A stretch of 64,000 bases of DNA from Luscinia megarhynchos (GCA_034336665.1 CM067570.1:22711002-22775001); one strand, 5' to 3'. Counted from the stretch's first letter, positions 26,643 to 41,700 are shown. Numbers and translations: made by a program. Notes: generated by a model not told the origin, from the letters alone.

Positions 26643-27662
26643 CTAATGGGCAAGGAGATGCAGGTGAGTTCATGATCAGCAGCACAAAACACTCCCTCAG
26701 CCCTGCGACTTTGTGACATTTGTCTTCAAGACAGAATGGTTAAAGTCACCACAGACTGGGACTAATGATCACTCTTGTTTCTGCCAGTGTAGCTCCTGCA
26801 TCCTTGAAAGGGCAAGCCAGAAGGCTTTGTGCAAAAAAGGGAACAGCAGGCATGCTGGACCTCACTGTTTGGGGCAGTGTGTGACTGGATGGCCAAAGTG
26901 TTTGCTGCTTTTTCTTCTGCCAGATTCCATAAAGCCAGTGAATAGCAGAGAAGGGTATTAGCCAACACTGGAACAGGAACCACAGCAATCCCTCAAAACC
27001 TGCCTAGGAACAGGAACACTTCAATAAATATCCTCTGATTTGGAAGAAACGGCTGCTTTGCCCATTTCAAGAATGGATTACAGCTGTAAAACCAGCTTCA
27101 ATGGCTTGTTAACAAGCTTTACATCACCAGTACAGACAGAGCACATTAGGGATTGCTGCTTGTGGCCTAAAAAAAGACATATATCTAATCTTCAATAATC
27201 AGAAGATTCTAGGACATCTGGGAAACCTAATGAGCCCACCCTAAATTATAAAAAACATAAAATAATAAATAAATTACTGTAAGTTTTACCAGAAAAATAA
27301 GAGATACCAATGATAGAGAGACAAAATATGAGAGAGACATGTTAGAAACCTTAAGTGTTATAGAAATCAGTATGATCATACTGTAATCCTCAATGTGAAG
27401 GTATGAAGGGATCTCATTAGTTAACGTGAACTGTCTGTCAACTAAAAATTTAGAGAGTACATGAAAAATAGTTTAAAAAATTAGAGAGTGCTTTAATAGA
27501 ATATCAAAAACCACACAGGAAGCTGCAATTACCAAGACTGGTTTTGTAAGCAGTTATTGTAAGTTTTGATTAAGACACTTCAGTGAAGTGTGGCTTCCAC
27601 CTTATTGCATTGAATTTTAAATGTGTTAACACACAACTTACTTATACCATATGGGTACTCAC
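26643..27662 (-). other. ZNF385B intron (about 1.0 kb)
   Basis: Separates the two exons that form zinc finger 2, between the first and second His. It has a gtgagt donor and a cttgcccattag acceptor. The sequence is AT-rich and unremarkable. Confidence 0.85.
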
Positions 27663-27899
27663 CTGTATTGTGGGCTTCTAGTTGTGAAAGGGAATTCACA
27701 GCCACTTTGCATAATGAACAGTAAAGTAGTTTTTTGGCTTTTTCCTCTTCTGACTCAGTAACTGTGTTAGCAGCTCCATTCGTGCTCTTGGAGGATGAGG
27801 CAGGTGCTGCAGATGCAACTCCAGGTTTGGGAAGAAAAGGATCCACTTCTGTATTGGACTGCTGACTTGCACTGTTGGGTTTTTCTTTCCCTTTATCTT
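27663..27899 (-). CDS. ZNF385B: ZNF385B coding exon (linker and most of zinc finger 2)
   Basis: Completes the split Glu codon and reads EDKGKEKPNSASQQSN, then a Pro/Ser/Ala-rich low-complexity linker, the acidic-basic run TESEEEKAKKLLY, and CSLCKVAVNSLSQLEAHNT. The last part holds the Cys pair and first His of finger 2. The acceptor is atttcttttag above 27899 and the donor is ACAG|gtgagt at 27662, both strong. Length is 237 bases and the exon is phase 1 at both ends, so skipping it would keep the frame while removing most of finger 2. The SEEEKAKKLLYCSLCKVAVNS core is diagnostic for the ZNF385 family. Confidence 0.95.
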
Positions 27900-28549
27900 C
27901 TAAAAGAAATAAAATACATATGTTGTTTTATGCCACACAGACAAAAAGCATACAGTAATAGTCCTGTGGGTTTAGCAAACATAAAACAACAGGGGGCTAA
28001 TTTGTCTTATTTTATAAAAGAGACCAGCATCCTTGAAATCTTGTTAAAAGTCCTGCCATGAAATGTGTGTAATTTGACAAAAGGGGTGATTTTCCTGTTT
28101 TTAAAGTTACCAGTGAAAACCAATGAGTTCACCAAATTCATGCCACCTGTTTTTGCTGTTGTGCTGCAGGCATAGCCAGTTGCATGGACAGGAGCCCAAG
28201 CAATCCCAAAGGAAGCCAGGGTTAAGGACTGGACAGCACTCAGAAACAAGCAAGATTTTGCATTGGGAATTAAAATATATTTCTCAAAAGCAATACATTT
28301 GCCTTTGGAAGGGCTCAAGTTCCTCCAAGTCACTGGGAGGACACTGAGAGGCTCCAGCATCATCCTGACACACATCCTTCATTTCAGTTCCAGGAGTTAT
28401 GGTGCTACACATGAACACAGTTGCTGATATTTTTAGGGTTTTCCATTAACAATTCCCCACATATTTGTGGATCAGATGGCCTCTGTGTGCACTCAGTGCA
28501 TCCCTTTATCACTTCACAGACATGAGTCAACCATTGGTGCTCCTACAAG

Positions 28550-28670
28550 ACAGGTAGGCAGGTATTTCTTCATTTTGCAGATGGCGATCACAGAGCAAGA
28601 GAGAAAATGTCCCAGCTGTGCCTGCAGAGGAACTTTGTGCCACAGCCAGTATTCAAATGCTCCCTGCTTA
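28550..28670 (+). mobile_element. Possible ancient MIR-like SINE fragment
   Basis: Contains cattttgcagatggcgatca, then cagagcaagagagaaaatgt and cccagctgtgcc...gcagagg, followed by attcaaatgctccctgc. The order of words follows the MIR 3' half (ttttacagatgaggaaac, cacagag, ccagg..., agtggcagag, gattcaaac). The match is diverged and recognised by eye only. MIR relics do occur at low density in birds. Confidence 0.35.
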
Positions 28671-31600
28671 CATGCTGCCCCTCAAGGCTCACTGCATTTG
28701 AAGCTGTTCAGCTGCAGGCCTTGTGACCACATGCCATATCAGCTGCCAGCAGTAAAACAGGCTCTGTCCAAAACAAACACGGGATGGGAGGGGGACAGTG
28801 CAGTGGTGCTGGTATGTGCAACCCCGGCAAAACAGAGATGAGAAATGACTGAATAAGTGTCACTGAACAACTGAAATCAAATTTCATCATCCAAGCAAGT
28901 ACAACATCTACATAAGAGCAACCTCCCCATTTAAAACCCATGGCTTAGTTTGAAATAGGCTTGAGCTGACTTGAAAAACTAGGCTCTATTTTTTGAGCAT
29001 TTATTTTTTAACATGGATCCTTGCACTCTATGTTTACAGCTACCAGACTCTGCCTTAACACACCTTTGTGTATCAGGCCAAGACTAGGCTACCAAGAACT
29101 CTGAAAACAGGATTGAACCCACTCAAACACTTGAAAGTGTGTATGAACTATGAATAGCCATTCCAAAACTAAACTCCACAGCTGTTGGCATACTTCCCAG
29201 AAGTGCATTGCAGTACATCAAGTTTAGATTGTTCTAAACCAGAAGAAAGTAAAATTCTAATACAAGAACTATGATTTTTTTAAAATAACAATAAAAATAT
29301 TTTGAAATTACACAATATAAATTGTATTAAACATTGCAAATAATCAAGAACAAAGACTATTAGGAGCAAATTAATGTTAAAGTCAGATTCTGAAGGTATT
29401 TTGATTGACAAACTGTGACAAAAGAAACTGATGTTAAATTGTACTTCATAGGCTATTCAATTTTAAAATCTCCATAGTAATACATCACATCTGCAAAAAT
29501 CTAGAATATTTTATATGACTTATGAGTCTTCATAAAAACAGTTTTGATAAACAGCATTTGCTAACATTCTAAATTAAAGAGTTTTCAATATGGAAAATTC
29601 TCAGAGGTGCTAACATCTACAAATGAGACATACTGAACAGCTGTCATTTGCGAATTTACATTACTGAAAAATAGAATTGCTGCTGTTGTTCTTTTTTCTA
29701 TGCAATATTATACCAAACTGCAAAAGGTATAACACCAGGATATATGTGAACCAGGGTGGAATAGAGGAAGGTTCCACAGTATTTTGCATTTCAGGCCTTA
29801 AAGGAAAAATACACCTACAGAACTGCAAGCTGTATATTAACATGTATCAATTACACTTCCAATTTGGCTTTGGGGTTTTTTATGTCATTCCCCATGAATT
29901 TTTTTAAATTTAATTTTTTTTTAATATAAAATTTTGGTGCTTTTGAAACACCTCCTGGAGATAGAAATCATCACCCCTGTTCAACAAGCACAGTGCTTAC
30001 CCTCCTGCCCACAGCCCCTGCCTGCACTAATTTCACTGACCACAACAGGGAGCACACTTTACTTGTTTTGCCATCAAGGGTTTGTGGAGAAAGATCCCAA
30101 GATATGGAAGAAGATCCATTTTACATGGGCCACCAAATTGCCATCCCAGAGTGATGGTTTTCCAACACTGAATTTAACAGATGATTGAAAAAATTGCAGA
30201 TTTCATTTCCCACTTCTCACTTAACTGGCCAACAGGTGATGAAGTATTGGGGTTTTTATAATACTCCCCAGATTTACAGTGTTCTCACAATTCATATTCC
30301 AACAATTCTAGAGTATACCGCATGTAACACACTAACAAGGAAACTTCTACAAAATTAGAGAGAAGTTACCAGCATGCAGCTGGGCTCAATTCTGCCAGTA
30401 TCACAGCTTTTGGAAAGAACCTCAGTTCACATAATAATTCCATCATTTGGAAAGCTTCCTGACACAAATAAGCTCTTCATCGATGGAGATGTATAAGGAG
30501 AGACATACGCGCCTCTATGAATTAATGTTTCCTTCCACCACTCTAAATGTTTAATGCAGAACATCTTCAAAGATCATAATTGTAAGGTTATTATACAGTT
30601 TAACTCCCACAGAAAGTACATGGAGCTAAGTGCGTATTTATCACTGCAGTGGGGCCAGAACTGCATTTTCCTGGCTTCTAAAATCAGAAAATTGCACTTT
30701 TCCAAATGGGCTTTTGATAACAGCTTATTGTTTCAATCCACAGAATTCAAAACACCATTACTTACAGTTTTATGTTTGAGACAGAAATGCCAACTATTCA
30801 ACAGTGCAAAGCACAGGAAATGCAAATTTCATGTATATACAAAGCACAAAGATGATTTATTTATACTCATAGCACAGAGCTAACAAATAATATTTGCATG
30901 CAGAAATCAAAAAATAAACCTTAATGGCTGTACTCATATCCATACTTCCACACTATCACCACCTTATAAAATACACGTGAATTTTAAGATGCAGCTGTAG
31001 GATTACAGTCCTCTGGCCATTTCTGAAGGTATTACTGAGAATAGGCTCATATTTACTCTGATCTCCACCTGGGTTGAGACCAATAGAGGCAGGTGGAGCC
31101 CAAACAAGTGCAGGGGTGAGTCCATCCTGCCCAGACCATGGCACACCAGCTTCTGCTGCACAGCTGGAAGAATGGAACCAGGGCAGTACCAGCCTACTGC
31201 CTGAAGATAGTAGCTGTCATTCAATCTGCATCAGGGTCAGGTTGAAATGCTCACACCAAAACACATGTGCAAGAAGTTAATTTAAAATCTAATTTGTACT
31301 GCTGCCCTATGTTCCTTTTCTATACAGAAAAGCCATATTTCTTGTGTCTTAAATTCCAGAAAAGTAAATTGATGATCCAGGTTCTTACTGAAGCCTGAAT
31401 TTATTTTGATGCAGAGCCCAGGGAAAATAACTAAAGCAAGCTAATTAAGTATTGCTTTGGGCTTGGTAATATCAATGCTTTTCTCACCCATTACATTGTT
31501 TTAATTCTGCTTTGAAGTTGTTTGCACATATTTCTGCTTGTTTGACTCATGCTTGTGTCAGCGCCATGTTAAAATTCAAGACTTATTTATCTGATCAGTA

Positions 31601-33462
31601 CTGCCAAATTTCAAGTACCAAAGTTAGGACACTGCAGAGCAACACCTCACAGGTTCAAACCTACAGGTTCTACTGCTTCACTTCTACAGCTGAAGTGGCT
31701 CACTGACCCTTGCAGGTCATGCCAATCTTACTACAGCTGCTGTGGCATAGACAATAGGTTCTACCCATTAACATTAACAAATGCTGTGGCATTTTTTTTT
31801 CTGTTTGAATCAGAGTGATGCTTTGGTACACATTAGAAAGAACAACCTTTTAAAAAAAGGACTGCTTGGTGATCCTGAGCATTTTCAACCGATTTCAAAC
31901 TCTGTCACTTCCTATGGTAACTAAAATCAAAAGTGATTTCTGAAAATAAACATTAATATTTTATTTTTGGGATACGGAAAGTGTGGTGCCAATATTGGCT
32001 TGTGATAGCCTTGAGTTCACATAAGTTGTGCTACAGGGAGTTTCCATTAGTTTGAAGTGCTGATTTGGGAGACTAAGAGAGAGTTTGAGGGAAAGCAAAC
32101 ATATCTCCCATACTGGTAAAGCTGTACTGAGTGAAACATTATCAGGTTCTCCCTGTAATTTCAACAGCTCCATTTATGCCTGTGAATATTGGGCTGCATT
32201 AAGCAACCTTTGAAGCATACAGTGATTACAGAATGGAAAAGGAAATCCATGAGATTGCCAGAGTATTAAACATTCTTTCCCCAAACAACTGTGTAGAAAA
32301 GGTAAAATCAGTTGCATTAATTCTACAATCCAAGAAATTTTGCTGAAAAACTCATCAGCAAAGCTAAATTAGCATCCATAAACACAAAGCAAAAATTTGT
32401 CTGTTGAAAAATAAAATTATCAGTTTAAATTTGATATGTTAAATACTTGGCATATATGAAATAAATCTAAAAAGTTACAAATTTAATACATTTTTTCCCA
32501 CAGAATGCTGAAGATAGATGAGTTACTTGAAAAGGTACTCAATAGTCACCAGCTGACCTCTCTGTTCTAAGCTTTCTGCACACAGAAATTGTTCTCCAGA
32601 CCAAAGGATCAGTTTAAGAGCAGAGATGATCACTGCAGACAGGTATGAAACCACATAGGAGAGACACAGCAACCAGTCACTGACACAGGCACCACTGGTG
32701 GCAGTCAAACTTCTCTCAAGTGTTTTTCTGTTTTTCAACCCACCACAGCAAAAGACAAATTTTTAAAGGTGAGATTAAAAGAAGCAAGTTTTGCAGCTGA
32801 TTGCAGGGAACTCTTCACAAATAGGTCCAGGCAAAGTGGGAAGCTGTATGGGAAGCTGCTTTCAATGGCTGTGTGTGGTATGTGCAAGACACCATTTGAA
32901 AGTGTATTACAAATGACATACAAAGGTATGGAGAGCTCTGAAAGTGACGGCCATAAATCTGGGGAGAGAAAAATCAGTGCCACAGAAATATTGTAACAAA
33001 ATTTGAAGGATTTGGAACAAAAAACATTAAAGTAGAGAGATCACAGCCAAAGAGATAACAAGCCTGGCTGAATGTAATTAAGGGAGATGTTAAGAAATTA
33101 CAACAAAATAAAATCAAGGTGGGGAAAAACTCATTTAGTCACATTGTACTTGTAGTGCTGCCTAACCAAACCTTAGGATCTACCCTGGAACACAGGCCTG
33201 GGGATAGAACAAGAACGCCCACAAATAATTATATTGGAAACAAGAGCTGCCGTACGTCTCCTCGACCTGAAATAAGATTTGAAGGGAGGAGATCATCAGT
33301 GACTGAATCACCAGGACAAAAAGAAGGGCCTCTCTCAGTGTATTAGCAGAAAAGTTACTGAATAGAAAGTCAGACAATAGCACCAGTAAGAAAAGCAAGT
33401 TTCAAAACACTGTTCTTCATCGAAAGCATTTTCTTCTGGTTCGCAGTGCTATAGAGGAATAA

Positions 33463-33500
33463 ACCCCACCCCCCAACCCCCCCCACACACATACACACAA
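33463..33500. repeat. C-rich run passing into a CA repeat
   Basis: The sequence aaccccaccccccaaccccc continues into ccccacacacatacacaca, all in one intron of ZNF385B. In the transcript it reads as GT followed by G-runs. Confidence 0.85.
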
Positions 33501-36500
33501 TCAGCTGCTCTTCTTATGATGGAAAAGATGAACACTTTGAGTAATATATGCTGTAAAGACAATAGCAGGACAGCAATTAAGTTAGTAGTGGTCACAACCT
33601 TTACAGATTTGTAAGTACTCTGTCCTGCATCTCAGCACCGCTCACAAAACCCCTCAACAAAACAAACAAGAGCATTAGATTATTTCCTCACACTCATTAA
33701 GATGGAGGTGGAAAACGTGGATAAATATTTTTTGTTCTGTCTGCACATTTGCTGAATAATGAGACTCTAATGGCTGTCAGACAAAATACCTACTTTCTCA
33801 CCAGTTGTGCAGTCTGCTGAGAAATGAGGCTGAAAAACCCGTAGGGCTCTGTTCTAGAAAAATTCCACTGCAAACCTACATGCAAATCAGACAGCACAGT
33901 GTATCTATTAACCCTTTGGTTACTTTTAGTTTTTATAAGATGCTTTTTTCTTGTACTTCAGGCCTGTGTGAAAAAGAGCTACATTTTATATAATGAAACA
34001 AATCTGTTTGACACATTCTGAAGAAAATAAATTTTGTTGCTAGACAAAGATGGGGAAAAAATGGAAGCTATAAATATAAAGCTTTTCCTCTCAAACACAA
34101 ATGTGCCCTCAAATAAGCTGCAACACATTTTCTCACGATACTGAGTCTACATCAGGAAATGTCTGGATGGCTGTGCAATATTAGGTGAACTTGGTAGCTA
34201 GAATGATTATTTGATTAACTGCATCACTACTCTCCAACAGGCTGAACCCAAGTATCTTTTCACTTCAGAAGTAGCACTTGCATGGCTATGATACAGCAGT
34301 GATGCTGACAATTTCTTAGGTATTTTATTTCTGATTTGGCATGCCAAAGGCTCTTACAAGGGAACTTGCACTTTCTTCAGAGTTTGAAAATATTTGTGCT
34401 GATCAGAACAAAGATGTAATGATAAAAAAAGTTTGCTTCTGCAATTTTTGTTAGGTTTAAATTTTTATGACAGTGGACTGATAAGAATTAGAAAATATTT
34501 GGAAGTACATGTAGCTCTGCAAGTATAAAACCCTGCCCTGCAAAATCTATTCCTGTACTTATTTGTACATCTACCTGAACTGAAAGTTCCTGCTGCTTCA
34601 ATTACTGGGTTGTCAGAGGTGATCCTGCTGTATTGCCCAGGATTTTTAATCAATTACTTACACATTTGGAGATTCTTAGGGAATTGGTTTATGTTGGCTG
34701 GCTAAGGTCTGTTTTACAAGATAAGATCAAGAAAAATCTGTATGCACTCACCAGCAGGGGAAGAAAAAAAAAGATACACTGGCAACATATAGCAAAATAA
34801 CAACAAAATTGTTATGTATTAACAAAGGGCATTCACATTTCAAAAGCATCTTATTTAACACTTCAACACAATGCAATTTCTCAGTGCAAGAGCTAGAGGA
34901 ATAAGAAAGGTTTATTTTGCACTATTAGCCAAAATGCAGGAGTGTATGTAGTATGTCTGGAGAAAACAAACTTTGAACACACACTTAAGGCTATTTGCAT
35001 TGTGTGTCCATGTCACTTGCTGATCTTTAATCATACTTTACAGAATGCACGTTGTATCAGACTTCTTTTTTCCTAATTTGAAAAAAGATTATTACAATTT
35101 CCAGCTTCCTCCTCCTCTAGGTTTTAGATCTAATAGGATGAACAAGTAACTGTGGCAAATGCAGCCTATTACCTCTGGAGAAAATCAACTTGTCTACAAA
35201 CACTAACACAGAGCAATTTCCTAGTGTACAATGCCAATATCTAATTTCTCAGTGACTTGTTGACAGGCTGGGAAAATTATCACTAGAAATTTGTTCATAA
35301 AACCCAGCAATATCAGTAGCACTACAGTGCTGGCAACTGGAAACAAGGTGGATCTAAAAAACAGCTAGCAAGTGTGAATGCTAATTTAAAGAGTATTCAT
35401 AAAGTGAGACCATCCAAAAACTCAGTCTTCCTGAGTCCTGTTGCTTTATAGCCAGGCATATTTATTTTCATCTTTTCTGAGCTATGCCAGTCTGTTTGGG
35501 CTGGAATAGGAAAATTTGTGAGTTGGAAAATTTTAATACAGTGTGAGCAAAACTTGAAATACAGTATAAAATTTGCTATTACAAAATATGGCTCTCCTCT
35601 GGGTGAAAGCAAATGTTTTTTGCTAGCTATAAATTTATGTTTTTCTGACATCAGACATCTATTATTTTGAAAATATTTTATACTCCCGTTGCAAATTCTG
35701 ATACATCTATTTCTGATGTCCTGGAATGCAAATTTTCTATAGTATTCTACTGTCTTTTAAATCTTTTAATACTGTAGAAATGCTTAGAAAAATAACTTTT
35801 AAAGATTATAACAAGCATACAACATTTTGCCCAGAGATCCTTAACTTCTGCTTAGTCTCAGTTCATCATCTCAGCTGTAAAAATAACATTGGCTCCACCA
35901 TTTATGAATCTGAAATATATTACTATAAACATATTTCACTTGCTGCTTGTGCAAAACAAAAATCTTAAAACTCCATGCTCAGATGCTGAAGTACTTTGGA
36001 ACTTAATATGAAATTTATGAGCATCTAAATAAAAGAATCAAGGAGAATTGACACACTCTGCAAGTAAATTCTCATGGGCCTGTGTCTGAACTACTCTCTT
36101 GGTTTTTGCCAGGCAGAACTGCAGTTAAAGTCAGCTATGAAACACTCTTCTTCATTTCAGTTAAATGACATCTATAATTGTGCATTCTCACCCACTTCTG
36201 TAACAGGTTTGCCTGAGCACTGTGAGTATTCAGTCATGCCCTCAAGATTTGACAAATAAATTGCATTTCTGATATAACTTGTGTAACCAACACTAAAATA
36301 TTTTCACTCTCCTTGAAAACAAGTAATAAGGAAATAATGAGTAGCCTAATGTTTGTATAAACAATTTTTCTACTATAGGAAATTAAGTATATTTCCTCCT
36401 TCACTGTTGAAGCAGCATTGGTCCTCAACCATTCTATTTGGACACTAAATTCATTCAAGGGCTCAGAGAAAAGGAGAAAACTTACATTTTGCAGCTTCAA

Positions 36501-39500
36501 ACACAGCCTTTAATTTCACCCAACTGAACACTGAGAAAACTTTATTCAATTACCAATTGCATGAATAATCACCAGAATCCTATTATTTATTTTCTGATAC
36601 CAGTGAAAAACACATATCTGTATCAGAAGAACTGCCTTAGGAACTTTCCTTAGGAATATGTTGCTTCAATAAGTATTGTGAAAGTATTAAATACAATTGA
36701 AAGTATTTCTCCCAGGATTGTTAAAAAACCCAACAGAACCAGCAGGTGTCTTTTTAGCAAGTAATATTGTTATTTCACATTCCCTATCATTCCATTATGA
36801 TCATCATCCTACTAAAAAAAATCCTCTTGTGATATTCAATAGGTAATTCTATAATCAATCATTAACAGAACAAACAAAAAACCCAGATGTCTGATTTTAC
36901 AGTATAAAAGAGGTGGTGAAAGATTCAATATGAAAGGATTCTTTAAATGACCACATACATCTAGCTAAAAAAACTCTAGTAGCTGATAGCATCCCTGGCC
37001 CTGCTGCCATCATCCAGCACCACTAGTAGAGTCAATTTTGCTGGGCCAAGTCTCTACTTCTCAAAGAAAGAAAAGCTTTGTGTCATTTTAAGAACGCCAG
37101 TAAAAAAATGCTATGAAATTCACGTTTTTAGAACTTGAGTAAGTAGAAACACTAGAGATACAGTTTTAATGATACAGGACATGAGTGCTCAGACACAGAG
37201 CAGAACACCCAAAATAGCCTCATTTTACTTTACAATGTATTTTTGATACCAAGTCTATGTTTATTTTACTACAGGAAAAGCAAAATCTTACCATACCTTC
37301 AAAAGAAAATCCTGGTTTCATATATTTCTGATTACTATAACTGGAGAGGGAAAAGTTTGGTCTTTTCCAGCTTGAACAAGAATTGCAACAGCTCATCAAT
37401 GTACCTGTGTCACTGCAGAGCTTGTCTCTCAGTTAATGGCACCTATAATCAGTTTTCAGTAGAGGTGCAGAATTTGAAATGTGCTAGCATTACAGACAGA
37501 CCAAAGACTTCCAGGAGCTGCCAGGAGATTATCAACAGCAAAATGCACAGTATGACTGGTTTTCCATTCAGATTTAGACAGACATGGAAAGATGAAGTTT
37601 GAACATCCACTTTTAAAAGTATGAACAGTAAGGCTGGCAGGGAAGAAAGTGTTTAAAAATCCCAACCTATAATAATGATTTCCTGTTAACAGACTTTGAC
37701 TTGCTAATTTTTCTTTTGGTTCACCTTTCATCCTAAGAGCATAAACCAAACAACAACTTCCCAAAAGAGCTGCTGAAATTGCCTGCCAGAAAATGCCCAG
37801 AAGCTATTTACTATTAAATCAAATAGAGGCATTGCATGTGTCATGGATTAAGTACAAATATAGTACTTGCAAGAGTGTAACTGTGATGACTCTATGAGCA
37901 TTTATTAATCATATTTCACATTATCAATTGTAAAAGCACTGTGGTCAAGCAGAAAATTCTATACTGTGCCATTACCTCTGTTTTGGGGGTAGAGTTTCAA
38001 CAGATGGCAATATAGAAGGATCTTCACATGGCTGTGAAACACTGCATCAAAAAGGAACAAAGCTTACCATCCTCAGAGGATGTAATGGAAAAATGCCCTT
38101 GAAATGACTCTCCTTGGTGGCTGAATCAGATTGAATTTACTACTTAGGTGACTGTAAACTAATACCTTAATCTAACAGAAATATGCCTGCGCCTAGCAGG
38201 CACCATCTGAATCCACATAAACACAGATGCATGGTTATTTTATAGAGTATAGCTTCAGCAGAATTCTTTATGTCATCATAAAAGAGAAGAACTGATGAAG
38301 CTCATCAGTAGCTTTTGAAGGAGACCAGACAAGCACATGCGTCTTTGAAGGGCATGAGGCAGAACCTCTAAATAGGGCACAGTGACACTCTGGGGGACAC
38401 CAAGCCAAACACATCCTCACCCCTTTCTCTCAGAGCCTCTCCCTATCCCTGTCCCATCCTCAAAATTTACCTCTGTCACAACCTGTTTGGAGGTCTAGAG
38501 GACTTTGGTACGTTACACAAAATTGTAAGATTGAAGAATAATTAGAATCACTGTAGCTTTGAGATTCTTATAATGGTATCTGTGTGACAAATAACCTCGA
38601 ATTTGCCAGGGCAGATATACCACAGTTCAATTGGGCAGGTTGTATGTCTCTGGCTCCTAGATGCTTCTGAAGGATCATATAAGAAACAGCTTATTTGAGC
38701 TATGTAAACAAGCCATTCTCCCAAAATATGTGGGAAAACAAGGTGATAAATAGAAACAAATGTTAAGGTGAAAGGGATTCTGCTAAGAGACCTGGTATCA
38801 TTTTTTGCATTAGTCCAAGTAAGGAGTTGCATATATAAAAGCTTAGAATTTAAGCAGTGACAGAAAGATTTTTAAAATAAACAATGAGAGCAAGATGAGT
38901 AAGGGAGTGTCCTGATGGTGGACTCATGAAATACAAACTGAGCCCTCCACTGGGACATTTCACTTCATTGGTAGTGGATGAATACACAGCACTGGCAATG
39001 GGGACACTGGAGAAATCCAACCCATCATAACCTTCCTGAGTAAATGTCATTCAACATGTTGCACTCTACTTTAGGAATAAAAGTAAAAAACAATCTTGTT
39101 GTGAAAGCATCCACAGACAGCCCTTGATGTACTAAAACCCACAGACAAGACCACAAGGTCAACTTTTCTAAATCTGATAAAGCTTGGAGTTGACAATTCT
39201 GTCTAATGGGACTACTAATTACCATATCATCATGACATAAATCATTTATTAGGTCCATCAACAAGTCCAGGTTATTTTCCAAGTGTGATCTAGTTCACTC
39301 AGTGTCAGACACTGGGCCACACCCTGGCACGAAAATATTCCTCAGAATAACCTCCAGCTATTTTGAGTTATGCAGCTGTAACAACTGGAAAAACTCTTAC
39401 AGGACACACTTAGGATCAAGAAACTGGCAAAAAACTTTGCAGTCACAGTCCTTTCCCTCTGTTTTTGCCATACACAGCAGATCAGCCCAGGACTGTTCAT

Positions 39501-41399
39501 ATGCTGGAGCATCACTGTGACCCTGTGCACTGCCTGTTGAGCTGTCCTGAGGCAGTGCCCCAGAGCAAAGCTGTAGTACAAAGGGTCAGGATTTAAAACA
39601 GGTTCTAGAGCTCGGCCAAGTTAGAGTGTAACGTTCTCTGTTCCTCTACCAGCTGAACAAAATGGGGTCTCATAGAGCATCCAGAGGTTTATCTCTACTA
39701 ATCCCCAAATTTCAGTCCTCTGCTCTTACTGCAATGAAGACTGAACCTGAAATGCCCATACCTATCATTTCACAATGGGCACGAAGCCAATAGAGCAGAC
39801 AGCAAATCATCAAAGGCCAAAAAAAGATTATCTTTTATAATCTGAAATATGATTTTGACTCTTGAGTAGTTTAAAACAGTTGCATTTACTTTCCAATTTT
39901 CATATCAAAGCAAAGAAGTTGATACCACATCATTTGTATGCTTCATTCTGAACTATTTATTTTGATTTAGAAATAAGATCAAAGAATTCCTTTTTGCTTG
40001 ATAAGTAAACAGTGACATTTCAATCCAGTCATTATCATATGCATTCCTGAAGGATTCATCACTGTAAGCATCTAGACTATGCTGACCTGGGGTCACAGAC
40101 ACCATCTTCTACTGCAGTCTTAAGAGTTATATTTAAACCACATTCAAATATTCTAAACTGTGCTGTGTACTGGTAGTTACCCTTGCCCTCTCCCAAAGCA
40201 ATGCCATCCATATACATATCCTTCCATGTAGCCATCTTGAAAACCCCGGGCTTCCACTGGGAGGGAAGGGAATCTTTGCCACTACACTGAGTTTGCTTTG
40301 GTGGTGGGAGGGCTACAGAGGTGGCTTCTGTGTGCAGCTGTCAGAAGTTTCCCTTATGGTTGACAGAACTTGACTTGACAAGCTTTTTGCTTCATTTTCT
40401 CTCCCCTGCCCAGCTGAGGGTGGGAGAGGTAGAGTGGCTTTGGTGGGCACCTGGCATCCAGCCAGGATCAACCCACCCCAGCAAGAGCAGCTCCCAGTGC
40501 TACTAACACAGCTGCTCTGTAAAACCATCTCCAAGCAGCCATGAAAAAACTTGCAGGATCACAGTAGTGATTTTCTAGCATGTTATACAGCCATTACTGG
40601 ACTTTTCCTGTGTGGTTTGAGAAACTGTGTGGGAGACAGGTTATGGATACATCTCCTCTGGCCACCTCCAGTCTGCAAATACCTATCAGGACAAGCAGAG
40701 ATGGCCCAGCTACAGTAGGAGAGCAACAACTTTGTCACACAACCCCTGGCAATTTTCTCCTGTCTGCAGAGTGAATGGGGTAGGGTGGTTGTATTTACAA
40801 GCACCAATGAATAAGCATTTTCTGAACAGCAAGGAGTTGTGAGGTTAGACAATGAGATCACACAGTAGCTTAACAAAGTTAGAGTGCAAACTTGTTCAGT
40901 TAAACCCATTGGTGTCCACTTAAGGTGCAGCCACCTGCACCATTCCTGTACTGTGGCTTTATCATTATGTGTTTGCTAATGATCAATTTACAAATGCCAT
41001 TTCCAAGTCACACCCTATTATTAACTATAGCAGGGAAGAACTCTCTCTCTCACAATGTGGGCATTGTCATGCCTAGACCACAGTCACACCTTTCTGCTTG
41101 GCTGAGGCCACTTTTGTCTACAGGAGCCCATGTTCTTCTGGAAATATCCCAAAAAACTTTAAAGATTAATTTAACTTTTGTAGCTCTGCCAGCAGTCACA
41201 TTTCTCAAGCTGAAAGGAACAGCTGTAGAGACACCACTGCATCATATGTTTTGAAAAATAAGGACTGGATTAATTTGTATTTTGCCTTTGATAGATTCAT
41301 CACTAGGTGAGCTAATAGTGAAATGATTTTTCCTTTTAGTACTATAGTGGTGACTTCTGACACGTAAATGTTTTTGACTTCATGCTATGTCTGACTCAA

Positions 41400-41700
41400 T
41401 GAATGCATGGCTCTGTAGCAAACTTAACTTGACATTTTAGTTCAATATTTAACAACTGTTCTGTCTAGAGAGCTCCAAATCATTCATCATTATCTCATGC
41501 AAAATGACAGCACATCAGAAAGGTGCTGCTCGCTCCTGTTGTGACCCTTTATTAGCAGACCTACCTAAGAGAATAATTGCAGATTATCACTTTACTGTAA
41601 TGCTCTCTACCCTTTCTGCACTAATACCCATGGAAGTGCACAAATAGAAATTGATCACAAGAACTGGTAATTGTCTTCTCTGTTTAGCTTCTCTTTCTGC
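41400..41700. other. Candidate conserved non-coding element in large intron
   Basis: A unique block with balanced composition and dense short motif-like words (atttgcataa-type ctcatgcaaaat, aattgcagattatcac, agaactggtaattg). It has no repeat or coding signal. It is proposed by texture only, as a possible intronic enhancer of ZNF385B. Confidence 0.2.

Noticed and set aside
28467..28841. 124-codon plus-strand open frame with several Cys residues
   Set aside because: The Cys spacing does not form a zinc-binding pattern, and the frame overlaps a possible MIR-like relic.
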